Of a stretch of 64,000 nt of DNA, positions 1-8,502 are shown piece by piece. This DNA comes from Kitasatospora gansuensis (GTDB lineage Bacteria; Actinomycetota; Actinomycetes; Streptomycetales; Streptomycetaceae): positions 7,192,001-7,256,000 of the forward strand of contig NZ_JACHJR010000001.1 in the NCBI RefSeq assembly GCF_014203705.1, in the 5' to 3' direction. Below the pieces are notes generated by a model. The model did no database searches. It saw only the letters and a list, made by a program, of their open reading frames with translations, and was not told the DNA's origin. Position numbers and translations under genes: made by a program. Each line of letters opens with the position of its first letter. Position 1 is the first letter of the stretch.

Positions 1-316
1 CGAACGCCGAGGTGTAGGCGGTCAGACCGAGCACCGCGAGCCGGAAGTTCACGGTGGTGAAGTCCTCCGCGCCGAGGCTGACGCCGAGGGTCTGGAACAG
101 GCCCAGCGAGGTGAAGACGATGATCACGGTGAGCGGGATGTTCCGGACCACGTTCACGTAGGCGGTGCCGAAGCCGCGCATCAGGGGCAGTGGGCTGACC
201 CGCATGGCGGCCAGCACCGTCCCCCAGACCAGGGCCCCGGCGGCGGAGTAGAGGGTGAGCTGCACCGTCACCCAGAACGCCCCGAGCAGGTCGTACCCCT
301 CGAGAAAGTCGAACAT
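1..316 (-). CDS. gluC: Glutamate ABC transporter permease GluC, partial (N-terminal 105 codons)
   Basis: This is the N-terminal part of an inner-membrane permease of the polar amino-acid family; the rest lies beyond the left edge. From ATG at 316 it reads MFDFLEGYDLLGAFWVTVQL, followed by a hydrophobic segment and the family's conserved stretch VVRNIPLTVIIVF (R-N-x-P-L), the start of the inner-membrane loop region typical of HisM/GlnP permeases. It lies 69 bp downstream of the binding-protein gene on the same strand, matching the gluA-gluB-gluC-gluD order of actinobacterial glutamate uptake operons. A purine-rich GGGGAG lies just before the ATG. Confidence 0.9.
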   Translation of the reverse strand, partial: MFDFLEGYDLLGAFWVTVQLTLYSAAGALVWGTVLAAMRVSPLPLMRGFGTAYVNVVRNIPLTVIIVFTSLGLFQTLGVSLGAEDFTTVNFRLAVLGLTAYTSAF

Positions 317-385
317 GCTCCCCTGCCCTTCCGCAGAGGTGCCGGGGCGCGCCACCGGGCGGGCGGCGCGCCGGGGTCACCGGCT

Positions 386-1222
386 TCAGCTGCTGACGAC
401 CACGCCGATCTTCGGTGCGGGCTCGTTGTGGTAGTTGGCCGGGCCGAAGTTCTTCTTCACGGCCGCGTCCCAGGAGCCGTCGCTGACCATCTTCTCCAGC
501 GCGGTGTTGATCTGGGCCTTGAGGGCGCTGCCCTTCTGGACGCCGATGCCGTAGTTCTCGTTGCTCATCTTGAAGCCGCCGAGCTTGAACTTGCCCTTGA
601 ACTGCGACTGCGCGGCGTAACCGGCGAGGATCGAGTCGTCGGTGGTCAGGGCGTCGACGACCTTGTTCTCCAGGCCGGTCAGGCACTCCGAGTAGCCGCC
701 GTACTGCTGGAGCTGGGCATTGGGCGCGATCTTCGTCTTGACGTTCTGCGCCGAGGTGGAGCCGGTCACCGAGCAGAGCTTCTTGTCGTTCAGGTCCGCG
801 GGCTGCTTGATGGTGTCGTCGTCCGCCCGGAGCAGCACGTCCTGGTGCGCCAGCAGGTACGGACCGGCGAAGTCGACCTTCTCCGACCGGGTGGGGGTGA
901 TCGAGTACGAGGCGGCGATGAAGTCGACGTCGCCGCGCTGGAGCAGCGTCTCGCGGTCGGCGCTCTTGGCTTCCTTCCACTGGATGTCCCCGGCCTTGTG
1001 GCCGAGCTGTTTGGCGACGTACGTGGCGACGTCGACGTCGAAGCCGGTGTACTTGCCGTCCGGGGTCTTCAGACCGATGCCCGGCTGGTCGAACTTGATG
1101 CCGACGGTGATCTTCTTACCGCCGCTGCCCGTGTCGTCCTTGTTGTCGTCGCCGCAGCCGGCGGCGGTCAGTGAGAGGGCGAGGGCGGCGGCGGCCGCGA
1201 CGGTGGCCTTGTGAACCTTCAT
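386..1222 (-). CDS. gluB: Glutamate-binding lipoprotein GluB
   Basis: This is the extracellular substrate-binding lipoprotein of the glutamate ABC importer, about 278 aa. The N-terminus has a lipoprotein signal: a basic start, an Ala/Leu-rich core and lipobox LTAAGC, whose Cys would be lipidated. The mature part is a type 3 solute-binding fold (SBP_bac_3), with GKYTGFDVDVA near the start and the ADRETLLQRGDVDFIAASY region typical of glutamate/glutamine binders. I prefer ATG 1222 over the in-frame ATG at 1231: GGGG ends directly at 1231, which is too close, but sits about 9 bp upstream of 1222. It lies between gluA and gluC, 42 bp downstream of gluA. Confidence 0.92.
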   Translation of the reverse strand: MKVHKATVAAAAALALSLTAAGCGDDNKDDTGSGGKKITVGIKFDQPGIGLKTPDGKYTGFDVDVATYVAKQLGHKAGDIQWKEAKSADRETLLQRGDVDFIAASYSITPTRSEKVDFAGPYLLAHQDVLLRADDDTIKQPADLNDKKLCSVTGSTSAQNVKTKIAPNAQLQQYGGYSECLTGLENKVVDALTTDDSILAGYAAQSQFKGKFKLGGFKMSNENYGIGVQKGSALKAQINTALEKMVSDGSWDAAVKKNFGPANYHNEPAPKIGVVVSS

Positions 1223-1264
1223 GGTGATCATCCCCAGTACCGATGAGTCCCGGTCAGTTCCCGG

Positions 1265-2053
1265 TCAGTGGTGAAGGATCTTCGAGAGGAAGTCCTTGGC
1301 TCGCTCGCTGCGCGGGTTGGCGAAGAACTGATCGGGCGTCGTCTCCTCCACGATCCGGCCGTCCGCCATGAACACCACGCGATTGGCGGCGGAGCGGGCG
1401 AAACCCATCTCGTGGGTGACGACGACCATGGTCATCCCGTCCCGCGCGAGTTGCTGCATCACCTCCAGCACCTCGTTGATCATCTCGGGGTCGAGCGCGG
1501 AGGTCGGCTCGTCGAAGAGCATGATCTTCGGGTCCATGGCCAGTGCCCTGGCGATCGCGACCCGCTGCTGTTGACCGCCGGAGAGCTGTGCCGGGTACTT
1601 GTCGGCCTGGGAGGCCACGCCCACCCGGTCGAGCAGTTGGCGGGCCCGCTCCTCGGCGGCCTTCTTGTCCTTCTTGCGGACCTGGATCTGGCCGAGCGTC
1701 ACGTTCTGCAGCACGGTCTTGTGCGCGAAGAGGTTGAAGGACTGGAAGACCATGCCCACGTCGGCCCGGAGCGCGGCCAGCTCGCGGCCCTCGGCGGGCA
1801 GCGGCCGGCCGTCGATGACGATCTCGCCGGAGTCGATGGTCTCCAGCCGGTTGATCGCCCGGCAGAGCGTGGACTTCCCGCCCCCGGAGGGCCCGATCAC
1901 GACGACGACCTCGCCCCGGGCGATGGTCAGATCGATGTCCTGGAGGACATGGAGCTCGCCGAAGTGCTTGTTGACGTTGCTCAGCACGACCAGATCGCCC
2001 GGGCTCGGAGTAGTAATTTCCTTGGCCACGGTGACTCCACTCATCGGCTTCAT
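1265..2053 (-). CDS. gluA: Glutamate ABC transporter ATP-binding protein GluA
   Basis: This is the cytoplasmic ATPase of the glutamate importer, about 262 aa. Visible motifs in order are Walker A GPSGGGKST, Q-loop VGMVFQSFNLF, signature LSGGQQQR, Walker B IMLFDEPTSALDP and the switch His in VVVTHEMGFA. It is the first gene of the gluABC run on the minus strand. The start is uncertain: ATG 2053 has GGAAG 7-11 bp upstream, ATG 2044 is also in frame, and GTG 2029 has a GGAG 6 bp upstream. The longer reading from 2080 adds residues atypical of the family. No promoter element was clear enough to call. Confidence 0.93.
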   Translation of the reverse strand: MKPMSGVTVAKEITTPSPGDLVVLSNVNKHFGELHVLQDIDLTIARGEVVVVIGPSGGGKSTLCRAINRLETIDSGEIVIDGRPLPAEGRELAALRADVGMVFQSFNLFAHKTVLQNVTLGQIQVRKKDKKAAEERARQLLDRVGVASQADKYPAQLSGGQQQRVAIARALAMDPKIMLFDEPTSALDPEMINEVLEVMQQLARDGMTMVVVTHEMGFARSAANRVVFMADGRIVEETTPDQFFANPRSERAKDFLSKILHH

Positions 2054-2189
2054 GGTCCGTCTTCCGGACGGACGCCGCACGCCAGGAGCGGGTGGGGTCG
2101 GCTCGCCGCCGGCCGCGCCGCTGCCGGGAGCTCACGGCGGTGACGCGTGGGCGGTGTTCGTGGGCCTGTCGGCAGGCACCACAGCGCGG

Positions 2190-2220
2190 TGCGCCCCGCC
2201 CGTGGCTCGGGCGGGGCGCA
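2190..2220 (-). terminator. Strong hairpin terminator after the small secreted protein gene
   Basis: A perfect inverted repeat with 13-bp GC-rich arms (TGCGCCCCGCCCG and its complement) and a 5-nt loop lies 17-47 bp past the stop of the minus-strand gene 2237-2644. There is no U-tract, which is normal in streptomycetes. Confidence 0.7.
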
Positions 2221-2236
2221 CCGGCTCAACGGGCTG

Positions 2237-2644
2237 TCAGCACTCGGGAACGGTCGGAACGTGGAAGTTCCAGTTGCCGTCCGCGAAGGCCCCGTACACG
2301 TAAGCCGTCCCGGACCAGTAGCCGTAGCTGGCCGAGTAGACGGTGTTCACCTTGTACCAGACGTTGCCCCCGTTGTTGATGTTCTCGCCCCGGGTCCAGC
2401 ACCTCATGTCGACCGCGTCCCCGGACCACGAGTACGACCACAGGTCGCCGGTGGTCTTGGCCGACCACGAGTACGGCTGCGAGTAGACGCCGACCCCGTG
2501 GTTGGTCGCGTGGTTGTTGAGGTAGTACCACCCGACGGCGGACGCGTCGCCCGTCGACAGACCGACGCCGCCGGCCGCCATCGCCGCCACGGCCACCGCA
2601 GTCGCGCCGCGGCGCCCGATCTTGCCGAGGATGCCCTTGACCAT
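2237..2644 (-). CDS. Small secreted protein of unknown function
   Basis: 135 aa with a Sec-type signal peptide: basic N-terminus MVKGILGKIGRRG, an Ala/Val/Gly-rich core, and a likely cleavage after GDASA. The mature part of roughly 98 residues is rich in Tyr, Trp, Ser and Asn (GWYYLNNHATNHG, WSYSWSGDAVDMRCW) and ends in Cys. It has two cysteines in the mature chain, so one disulfide is possible. The aromatic, Asn/Gly-rich composition resembles small secreted SH3-like or spore-surface proteins of streptomycetes, but I do not recognise a family. The ATG is supported by GGGGA about 7 bp upstream. It is divergent from the interrupted regulator gene at 2909, across a region of CTGAC repeats. Confidence 0.75.
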   Translation of the reverse strand: MVKGILGKIGRRGATAVAVAAMAAGGVGLSTGDASAVGWYYLNNHATNHGVGVYSQPYSWSAKTTGDLWSYSWSGDAVDMRCWTRGENINNGGNVWYKVNTVYSASYGYWSGTAYVYGAFADGNWNFHVPTVPEC

Positions 2645-2700
2645 GTCGATTCCCCTGTCCTGTCGAACCGTTGTGCCGTCCCTGTTGACCTCGACGGCGG

Positions 2701-2895
2701 TGACAGCTGACCGGACCGCCGGTGGTGTTCGCTACGGCCTGACAGGAACTGACAACAGCTGACACCGCCTGACGGATGGCCCGAACACGCCCTCCTGCCC
2801 ATCGAAGCCGGCGGATCACTGATCGCCGCCGTCACCCCATCGATATGATCCGTACGCGACAATCGAACAGTGCCACCAAGGATCTGACAGCTGAC
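2701..2895. promoter_or_regulatory. Phased CTGAC direct repeats in a divergent intergenic region
   Basis: Four CTGAC copies start at 2739, 2749, 2759 and 2769, exactly 10 bp apart. The 11-mer TGACAGCTGAC occurs twice more, at 2701-2711 and 2885-2895, near the ends of the region. The 10-bp spacing puts all central copies on one face of the DNA, as in direct-repeat operators of activator proteins. The region separates the secreted-protein gene (-) from the HTH gene (+), so it could control both. The binding protein is unknown. Confidence 0.55.
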
Positions 2896-2908
2896 AACGG
2901 GGGACGTC

Positions 2909-3811
2909 ATGGCGGAGCCGGAGCACGATCCACAACTCGGGGAGCGAGCACCGGCGCCGACCGCGGCCGAGAGTTTCGCCGCCGACCTGCGCAAGCTCCG
3001 CCTGGACGCGGGCCAGCCCTCGTTCCGCACGATGGCGAGGACGGCCGGCTCCATCTCCCACACCACGCTCTAAGAGGCCGCCTCCGGCTCGCGCATACCG
3101 TCCTGGCCCACGACCAGGGCATACGTCCGGGCCTGCGGCGGCAACGAGCAGGAGTGGCACGGCAGGTGGAGCGCCGCCGTCGGCGCGGAGCCGGTCGCCG
3201 CCCCGGCTCCGGTTCCGCTAGCCGTACCAGCCCCGGTTGCGCACCCCGCCGCGCCCGCCGCCGCACCGCACCGGGAGCGTCGGCGGGTCTGGACCCACGC
3301 GATCAGCCTGCTCCTCGGCATCGTGCTCGGTGTCGGCGGCACACTCGGCCTGGTCACCGTCCACGCCCCGGCCGCGCAGACCGACGCCCATGGCTGCCCG
3401 GTCGAGGACACCGAACCCCCGGCCTCCGGCCCGCCTGCGGCGGCGGACCACACGGCCGACGCCGCAAACCCGTCCTGGGTCGCCCGGACCGCCTTCGACC
3501 AGCAGGCCGTCTCCAGCACCGAGGCTTCCCTGCCGGTGCAGTCCCCGGTCGCCCGGGGAGACGCCCTGGTCGTCTCGATGATGCTCACCAGCACCTGCCC
3601 CGGCGCTGTCTCGGTCACCGACTCCCGGGGCGACCGGTTCCAGCTCGTCGGGGACGTCAGCGACTCGCTCCGCCACCGGGTGCTCGTCCTCGCCGCGTTC
3701 GGGGCTGCCGCGCTCACCACCGCTCACCAGAACACCACGGACACCGACCACTGCGCCGCCACCGGGCAGACCACCTCACAGTGGGCCGCCGTCCTCGCCG
3801 TCCTCCACTGA
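2909..3811 (+). pseudogene. HTH/transmembrane regulator gene interrupted by an in-frame TAA
   Basis: One open frame of 300 codons runs from ATG 2909 (GGGGGA just upstream) to TGA 3809, broken only by TAA at 3071-3073 (codon 55). Before the stop is a streptomycete XRE-like HTH, with FAADLRKLRLDAG and FRTMARTAGSISHTTL. Directly after it, in the same frame, comes the expected continuation EAASGSRIPSWPTTRAYVRA and CGGNEQEWHGRW. Further on are a Pro/Ala linker, one membrane helix (THAISLLLGIVLGVGGTLG) and an extracellular domain ending at AVLAVLH. A single base change (TAA for a sense codon such as TAC) would explain the break, so this looks like a recent nonsense mutation, a sequencing error, or less likely readthrough. 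An internal restart for the C-terminal part is possible (ATG 3389 or upstream GTGs). Confidence 0.8.
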
Positions 3812-4013
3812 AGGTCGGCATCGCCGCGGGGCCGTAGCACGAACTCTCCGTACCGAGCGGTGGTTTTTCGGGCGGATCGCTCTCATGGGCGAACCAGGCC
3901 CGGACGGGGGTACCGCGGGCCCGGGGCAGCGAAAGGGTAGGGCCGATACCGGCCCGGCCGGCGGCGCGAGAAACCTCGCCGGTCCGTACTCTTTCGATCG
4001 TTTGAGGATGCTG

Positions 4014-5516
4014 ATGCTTCGTGCTGGATCGTCGCTCGGAGGTTGGCGCTCCGCGGCCGTTCTCGTGTGGTTCCTGCCCCCGGTCGTGATGGCGGCCGCC
4101 GCTGTCGGCGCCGCGTCGGCGGCCTCGGCCGACGCCCGTGGGGGAGTCGTCTGGTGCGGGGTGGTGGGCACCGTGGCGGTGGCGGTGGTGGCTGCCGAGG
4201 CGGCGCGCCGAGGGCGTGCGCTGGCAGCTCTGCGCGAGCGGTACGCCCGGCAGGAGGGGGAGCTGCGCCACCGGCTCGCCCGGCAGGAGGCCGAGACGGT
4301 CCGGCTGGCCAGGGTCACCCTGCCCGAGACGGTCGCCCGGCTCCAGCGCGGTGAGTTCACCGAGGACGTGCTGAGGGCGTACGAGCCCCACGACGGCGTC
4401 GTCGGACCGGAGTTCCAGGCCGCCAGGCAGGCGGTGCTGCGGACGGTGCTCGAGGCGGTCGACGCCGAGGAGGGCCTGCGCGAGTCCGCGCAGCGGGCGT
4501 TCGTGAACATCGCGCGCCGGGTGCAGGCGATCGTGCACCGGCAGGCCGAGGACCTGCGCGAGATGGAGGACCGGCACGGCAACGACCCGGCGGTCTTCGA
4601 CGACCTGCTGCGCCTGGACCACGGGAACGCCCTGGTCGGCCGGCTCGCGGACAGCATCGCCGTGCTCGGTGGCGCCCGCCCCGGCCGTCAGTGGAGCAGG
4701 GCGGTACCGCTGTACAGCGTGCTGCGCGGTGGCATCTCGCGAATCCTGGACTACCAGCGGGTGGAGTTGCACCCGGTGTCCGAGGTCGCCGTGGTCGGCC
4801 CGGCCGCCGAGCCGCTGATCCACGCGCTGGCCGAGCTGCTGGACAACGCCACCCGGTACTCGCCGCCGCACACCAACGTGCACCTGACCGCGGTCGAGGT
4901 GCAGACCGGCATCGCGATCGAGATCGAGGACGGCGGCCTCAGCCTGAGCGAGGAGGGCCGGGCCCGCGCCGAGCGGATGCTCAAGGAGGCGCAGGCCGGC
5001 ATCGACCTCAACGACCTCGGCGAGACCCCCAGGCTCGGCCTGGCCGTGGTCGGGCGCCTCGCGCAGGAGTACGGCTTCCAGGTCTCGCTGCGCCCCTCCG
5101 CCTACGGCGGCGTGCGGGCGGTGCTGATCGTGCCGCAGGACCTGATCACCACGGCGCCCGCCGGGCGGGCCCACGGTGTCGTCCCCGGTTCCCGGCCGGG
5201 CCCGGCCACCCTGCTCGGGTCGGCGGGCGGATCGCGGCCGTGGGGGTCGAGGACGGTGCCCGCCCTCGCCGTGGAGCCGCCGCTCGGGACCCCGGCGGTG
5301 GGTGAGCCGACCCCGAACGGGCTGCCGCAGCGCCGTCGCCATGCCGCGCCCTCCCGGACCGGCGCTCCCGGGGGCTCCGCAGCGCCCGCGGCGGCGGCCC
5401 CGGTACAGCCCGGTGTCTGGCTGGCCGCGTTCCACGAGGGGGTGAACGGCAACGCGCCGTCCACCGGCGCGGCCGACCGCGTCGGTGAAGAGTCGGGAGA
5501 GAAGGGCGAGCAGTGA
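4014..5516 (+). CDS. cvnA: CvnA: sensor-histidine-kinase-like membrane protein of a conservon
   Basis: First gene of a five-gene conservon operon. About 500 aa from ATG 4014. Two N-terminal membrane helices (residues about 8-35 and 42-60) are followed by a coiled-coil region and a GHKL ATPase domain: N box LAELLDNATRYSPP, G1-like IEIEDGGLSL and G2-like RLGLAVVGRLA. No clear phospho-accepting His of a classic dimerisation domain is visible, as is usual for CvnA proteins. The C-terminus (about 150 residues) is a low-complexity Pro/Ala/Gly tail. ATG 4014 has GAGG 6 bp upstream; an in-frame ATG at 3885 would add 43 atypical residues. Its stop overlaps the cvnB start (GTGA). Confidence 0.87.
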   Translation: MLRAGSSLGGWRSAAVLVWFLPPVVMAAAAVGAASAASADARGGVVWCGVVGTVAVAVVAAEAARRGRALAALRERYARQEGELRHRLARQEAETVRLARVTLPETVARLQRGEFTEDVLRAYEPHDGVVGPEFQAARQAVLRTVLEAVDAEEGLRESAQRAFVNIARRVQAIVHRQAEDLREMEDRHGNDPAVFDDLLRLDHGNALVGRLADSIAVLGGARPGRQWSRAVPLYSVLRGGISRILDYQRVELHPVSEVAVVGPAAEPLIHALAELLDNATRYSPPHTNVHLTAVEVQTGIAIEIEDGGLSLSEEGRARAERMLKEAQAGIDLNDLGETPRLGLAVVGRLAQEYGFQVSLRPSAYGGVRAVLIVPQDLITTAPAGRAHGVVPGSRPGPATLLGSAGGSRPWGSRTVPALAVEPPLGTPAVGEPTPNGLPQRRRHAAPSRTGAPGGSAAPAAAAPVQPGVWLAAFHEGVNGNAPSTGAADRVGEESGEKGEQ

Positions 5517-5920
5517 CTCAGCAACGGACCAACATGGACTGGATGCTCAAGGAGCTGGCGGACGGTGTCCCGCACGCCCGCCACGTCGTCGTGCTCTCCG
5601 CCGACGGCTTGCGGATGGCCCAGTACGACACCGACACCGACACCGCCGACCGCCTCGCCGCCGCCTGTGCGGGTCTGCAGAGCCTGGCCGCCGCGGTGGG
5701 ACAGGAGTTCCCGCACGGGGACGGCCGGATGCGGCTGGTGGTGATCGAGATGGGCGGCGGCTTCTTCTACCTGATGGCGGCCGGCGCTCGCGCCTACCTC
5801 GCGGTGCTCGCCGACGAGGGCGTGGACGCCGGGCTGATGGGCCAGCGGATGCGGGACCTGGTCGCCCGGATCGGCGAGCACCTCAGCACTCCACCGCGCA
5901 CCAGCGAGCAGGTCGTATGA
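5513..5920 (+). CDS. cvnB: CvnB: roadblock/LC7-domain protein
   Basis: 135 aa starting at GTG 5513, overlapping the cvnA stop by 4 bp. It is a roadblock/LC7 fold, seen as MDWMLKELADGVPHARHVVV, SADGLRMAQYD, and a second half with MRLVVIEMGGGFFYLM and GARAYLAVLAD. In other systems roadblock proteins regulate small Ras-like GTPases; in conservons CvnB is thought to form a membrane-proximal complex with CvnA, C and D. The stop overlaps the cvnC start (ATGA), so the genes are translationally coupled. Confidence 0.9.
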   Translation: MTQQRTNMDWMLKELADGVPHARHVVVLSADGLRMAQYDTDTDTADRLAAACAGLQSLAAAVGQEFPHGDGRMRLVVIEMGGGFFYLMAAGARAYLAVLADEGVDAGLMGQRMRDLVARIGEHLSTPPRTSEQVV

Positions 5921-6276
5921 GCGCAGCCGGCCAGGAGTGGGACGAGGGCAGCCCCGAGCGGCTCTACGTGATCACGCGCGGCCGCGGCGGTCCGGCCGGG
6001 CGGACCACCTTCGACCTGGTCACCCTGATCGTCGCCCGCTCGGAGCCCACACCCGCGATGCAACCGGAGCACGCGGCGATCCTGCGGATCTGCGGTTCGC
6101 CGCTGTCGGTGGCCGAGATCTCCGCCCACCTGCGGTTACCGATGAGCGTGGTCACCGTGCTGCTGGCGGACCTGCTCACCGAGAAGCGGATCGAGGCCCG
6201 GGCCCCCGTCCCGAAGGCGATCCTTCCCGACCACGCCCTGTTGGAGGCGGTGATACATGGACTTCAGAGGCTCTGA
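5917..6276 (+). CDS. cvnC: CvnC: DUF742 protein
   Basis: 119 aa from ATG 5917, overlapping the cvnB stop (ATGA). It is a DUF742 protein with the family's LYVITRGRGGP start, FDLVTLIVAR, and a winged-helix-like C-terminal half (EHAAILRICGSPLSVAEISA, LRLPMSVVTVLLADL, LTEKRIEARAP). DUF742 proteins always accompany roadblock and GTPase genes in conservons; the winged-helix shape suggests a protein or DNA contact role but no biochemical function is established. The 3' end overlaps cvnD by 20 bp. Confidence 0.9.
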   Translation: MSAAGQEWDEGSPERLYVITRGRGGPAGRTTFDLVTLIVARSEPTPAMQPEHAAILRICGSPLSVAEISAHLRLPMSVVTVLLADLLTEKRIEARAPVPKAILPDHALLEAVIHGLQRL

Positions 6277-6880
6277 GACGGCGCTCGGGCCGCAGAGCGC
6301 GGATCTGCTCCCGGCCACGGCCGCCATGGCGGTCAAGGTGGTGATCGTGGGCGGCTTCGGCGTCGGCAAGACCACCCTGGTGGGCTCCGTGAGCGAGATC
6401 CGGCCGCTGACCACCGAGGAGACGATGACGCAGGCCGGCGCGGATGTCGACGACGTCGCGGGGATCGAGCGCAAGACCTCCACCACGGTCGCGATGGACT
6501 TCGGCCGGATCAGCATCAACGACGAGCTGGTGCTGTACGTGTTCGGCACCCCTGGGCAGGAGCGGTTCTGGTTCCTCTGGAACGGCCTGTTCGAGGGCGC
6601 CCTCGGCGCGGTCGTGCTGGTCGACACCCGCCGCCTCGAAGTCAGCTTCGACGTGATCGGGCGGCTGGAGGACAGCGGCGTGCCGTTCGTCGTCGCGGCC
6701 AACACCTTCCCCGAGTCGCCGACCTACCCGATCGAGGAACTGCGGGCCGCCCTCGACCTGCCCGCCGAGGTGCCGATCGTCCGGTGCGACGCCCGCACCC
6801 GCGAATCGGGCCGCGACGTCCTGATGGCCCTGATGCGCTACCTGTACGACCTCGCGGCCCCGCCCCCGCCCGCGCGCTGA
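6257..6880 (+). CDS. cvnD: CvnD: Ras-like small GTPase
   Basis: 207 aa. G1/P-loop GGFGVGKTTL, an effector region with TEETMTQAG, G3 FGTPGQERFWFLW and a G4-like region VVAANTFPES (a variant of NKxD, as is common in CvnD/MglA-like proteins). It acts as the nucleotide switch of the conservon, presumably controlled by CvnB and CvnA. The start ATG 6257 lies inside cvnC, 20 bp before its stop, implying coupled translation. It is followed 43 bp later by the P450 gene. Confidence 0.92.
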   Translation: MDFRGSETALGPQSADLLPATAAMAVKVVIVGGFGVGKTTLVGSVSEIRPLTTEETMTQAGADVDDVAGIERKTSTTVAMDFGRISINDELVLYVFGTPGQERFWFLWNGLFEGALGAVVLVDTRRLEVSFDVIGRLEDSGVPFVVAANTFPESPTYPIEELRAALDLPAEVPIVRCDARTRESGRDVLMALMRYLYDLAAPPPPAR

Positions 6881-6923
6881 CCGCCCCTGACGACACCCAC
6901 CTGACGACACCCCCGGAGATACC

Positions 6924-8369
6924 GTGACCACCCCGTTCCGTGACGACGCCTCCCTCACCCCGCCTCCCGGCTGTCCCGCCCACGGGCTCGGCGCGCACGG
7001 ACTCGGCGCCGACGGCCTCCGGCGGCTCTACGGGCCGGAGGCCGAGGCCGACCCGGCGGCCCTGTACGAGAAGCTGCGGGCCGAGCACGGCGAGGTGGCG
7101 CCGGTCCTGCTGCACGGCGACCTCCCGGCCTGGCTGATCCTCGGCCACTCCGCGAACCTCACCGCGATGCGGACCCCGTCCCGGTTCTCCCGGGACTCCC
7201 GCCGCTGGACGGCCTTCCAGGAGGGCCTGGTCACCCCGGACTCCCCGCTGATGCCGGTGATCGCCTGGCAGCCGCTCTGCGTGTTCGCCGACGGAGCGGA
7301 GCACAAGCGCCTGCGCGGGGCGGTCACCGACGGGCTGAACCGCTTCGACCGGCGCGGGATCCGCCGCTACGTCACCCGGTTCGCCGACCAGCTGATCCAG
7401 GACTTCGGACCGGCCGGCGAAGCCGAGCTGGTGGCCCAGTTCGCCGAGCACCTGCCGATGCTCGTGATGACCCACGTGGTCGGGATGCCCGAGGAGTACG
7501 GGCCCCGACTCGTCGCCGCCGCACGGGACTTGATGAAGGGCACCGAGACGGCCATCGCGAGCAACGACTACGTGGTGGCGACGCTGCGCCGGATGATGGA
7601 GCGCAAGCGGGTGGCGCCCGGCGCCGATCTGGTGTCGTGGCTGATGCAGCACGAAGCGGGGCTCACCGACGACGAGGTGCTGGAGCACCTGCGGGTGGTG
7701 CTGCTCGCGGCGAACGAGACGACCGTCAACCTGATCGCGGACACGCTCAAGATGGTGCTCACCGACCGCCGGTTCCGCGCCCACCTGTCCGGTGGCCACA
7801 TGACCCTGCCCGACGCCCTGGACCAGGTCCTCTGGGACTCCGCGCCGATGTCGCTGGTCGCGGGCCGGTGGGCCACCGGCGACACCGAGCTCGGCGGCCA
7901 GCAGATCAAGGCCGGCGACATGCTGCTGCTCGGTCTGGCGGCCGGCAACGTCGACCCGGTCGTCCGCCCCGACCTGTCGAAGCCGCTGCACGGCAACCGC
8001 GCTCACCTGGCCTTCGGCGGCGGCCCGCACGAGTGCCCCGGCCAGGACATGGGCCGGGCCATCGCCGAGACCGGCATCGACATCCTGCTCACCCGGCTGC
8101 CCGACCTCCAACTCGCCATCCCTGAGGGTGAGTTGACCTGGACCTCGGCCTGGCTGTCCCGGCATCTGGTCGAGCTGCCGGTGCGCTTCACCCCGCGGGC
8201 CAAACCCGCCGGGGGAGCGGCGCTCGCGGTCGGTGCCGTACCCACGACGCCGCCTCCTCCGCCGCCGACGGTGGCGCCCGCCATGCCGGTCGCCCCGCCC
8301 GTCACCGCGACCGTCCCCCGGCAGCGGCGCAGCTGGTGGAGCGTCCTGACCGGGCCGTTCCGGCGCTGA
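6924..8369 (+). CDS. cvnE: CvnE: CYP157-like cytochrome P450 with degenerate K-helix motif
   Basis: 481 aa from GTG 6924. The heme-ligand region is intact: HLAFGGGPHECPGQD with Cys371. The I-helix reads LLAANETTVNLI, keeping the ETT but with Asn where Gly is usual. The K-helix, normally ExxR, reads DQVLW (residues 300-304), so the Glu is Gln and the Arg is Trp. CYP157 members of streptomycete conservons are known to lack ExxR in just this way (EQSLW in CYP157C1), so this is a family trait rather than decay. The C-terminal 70 residues are a Pro/Ala-rich tail ending in basic and aromatic residues. It is the last gene of the cvn operon; in related conservons the P450 takes part in signalling or morphological control, with substrate unknown. 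Confidence 0.9.
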   Translation: MTTPFRDDASLTPPPGCPAHGLGAHGLGADGLRRLYGPEAEADPAALYEKLRAEHGEVAPVLLHGDLPAWLILGHSANLTAMRTPSRFSRDSRRWTAFQEGLVTPDSPLMPVIAWQPLCVFADGAEHKRLRGAVTDGLNRFDRRGIRRYVTRFADQLIQDFGPAGEAELVAQFAEHLPMLVMTHVVGMPEEYGPRLVAAARDLMKGTETAIASNDYVVATLRRMMERKRVAPGADLVSWLMQHEAGLTDDEVLEHLRVVLLAANETTVNLIADTLKMVLTDRRFRAHLSGGHMTLPDALDQVLWDSAPMSLVAGRWATGDTELGGQQIKAGDMLLLGLAAGNVDPVVRPDLSKPLHGNRAHLAFGGGPHECPGQDMGRAIAETGIDILLTRLPDLQLAIPEGELTWTSAWLSRHLVELPVRFTPRAKPAGGAALAVGAVPTTPPPPPPTVAPAMPVAPPVTATVPRQRRSWWSVLTGPFRR

Positions 8370-8502
8370 CGCGCGGAGAGTCTTCCCAACCCGGGCTGCG
8401 GGGCGCAGGCTGGAAGGGAGGCCGCTCCGTGATCCCGGGAGCGGACTCGGGACAGTGGCCTCGCCGATCGACGCCGTCCGGGGGTGGCGGGAGAGAAGCG
8501 AG

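Noticed and set aside
428..1174. Long plus-strand open frame opposite gluB.
   Set aside because: A high-GC shadow: it is antisense to a clearly conserved binding protein and rich in Val/Leu/Arg/Gly without domain signatures.
3885..4013. N-terminal extension of CvnA from ATG 3885.
   Set aside because: Residues are Gly/Pro/Arg-rich and unlike the family start; ATG 4014 has a better ribosome site directly before the first membrane helix.
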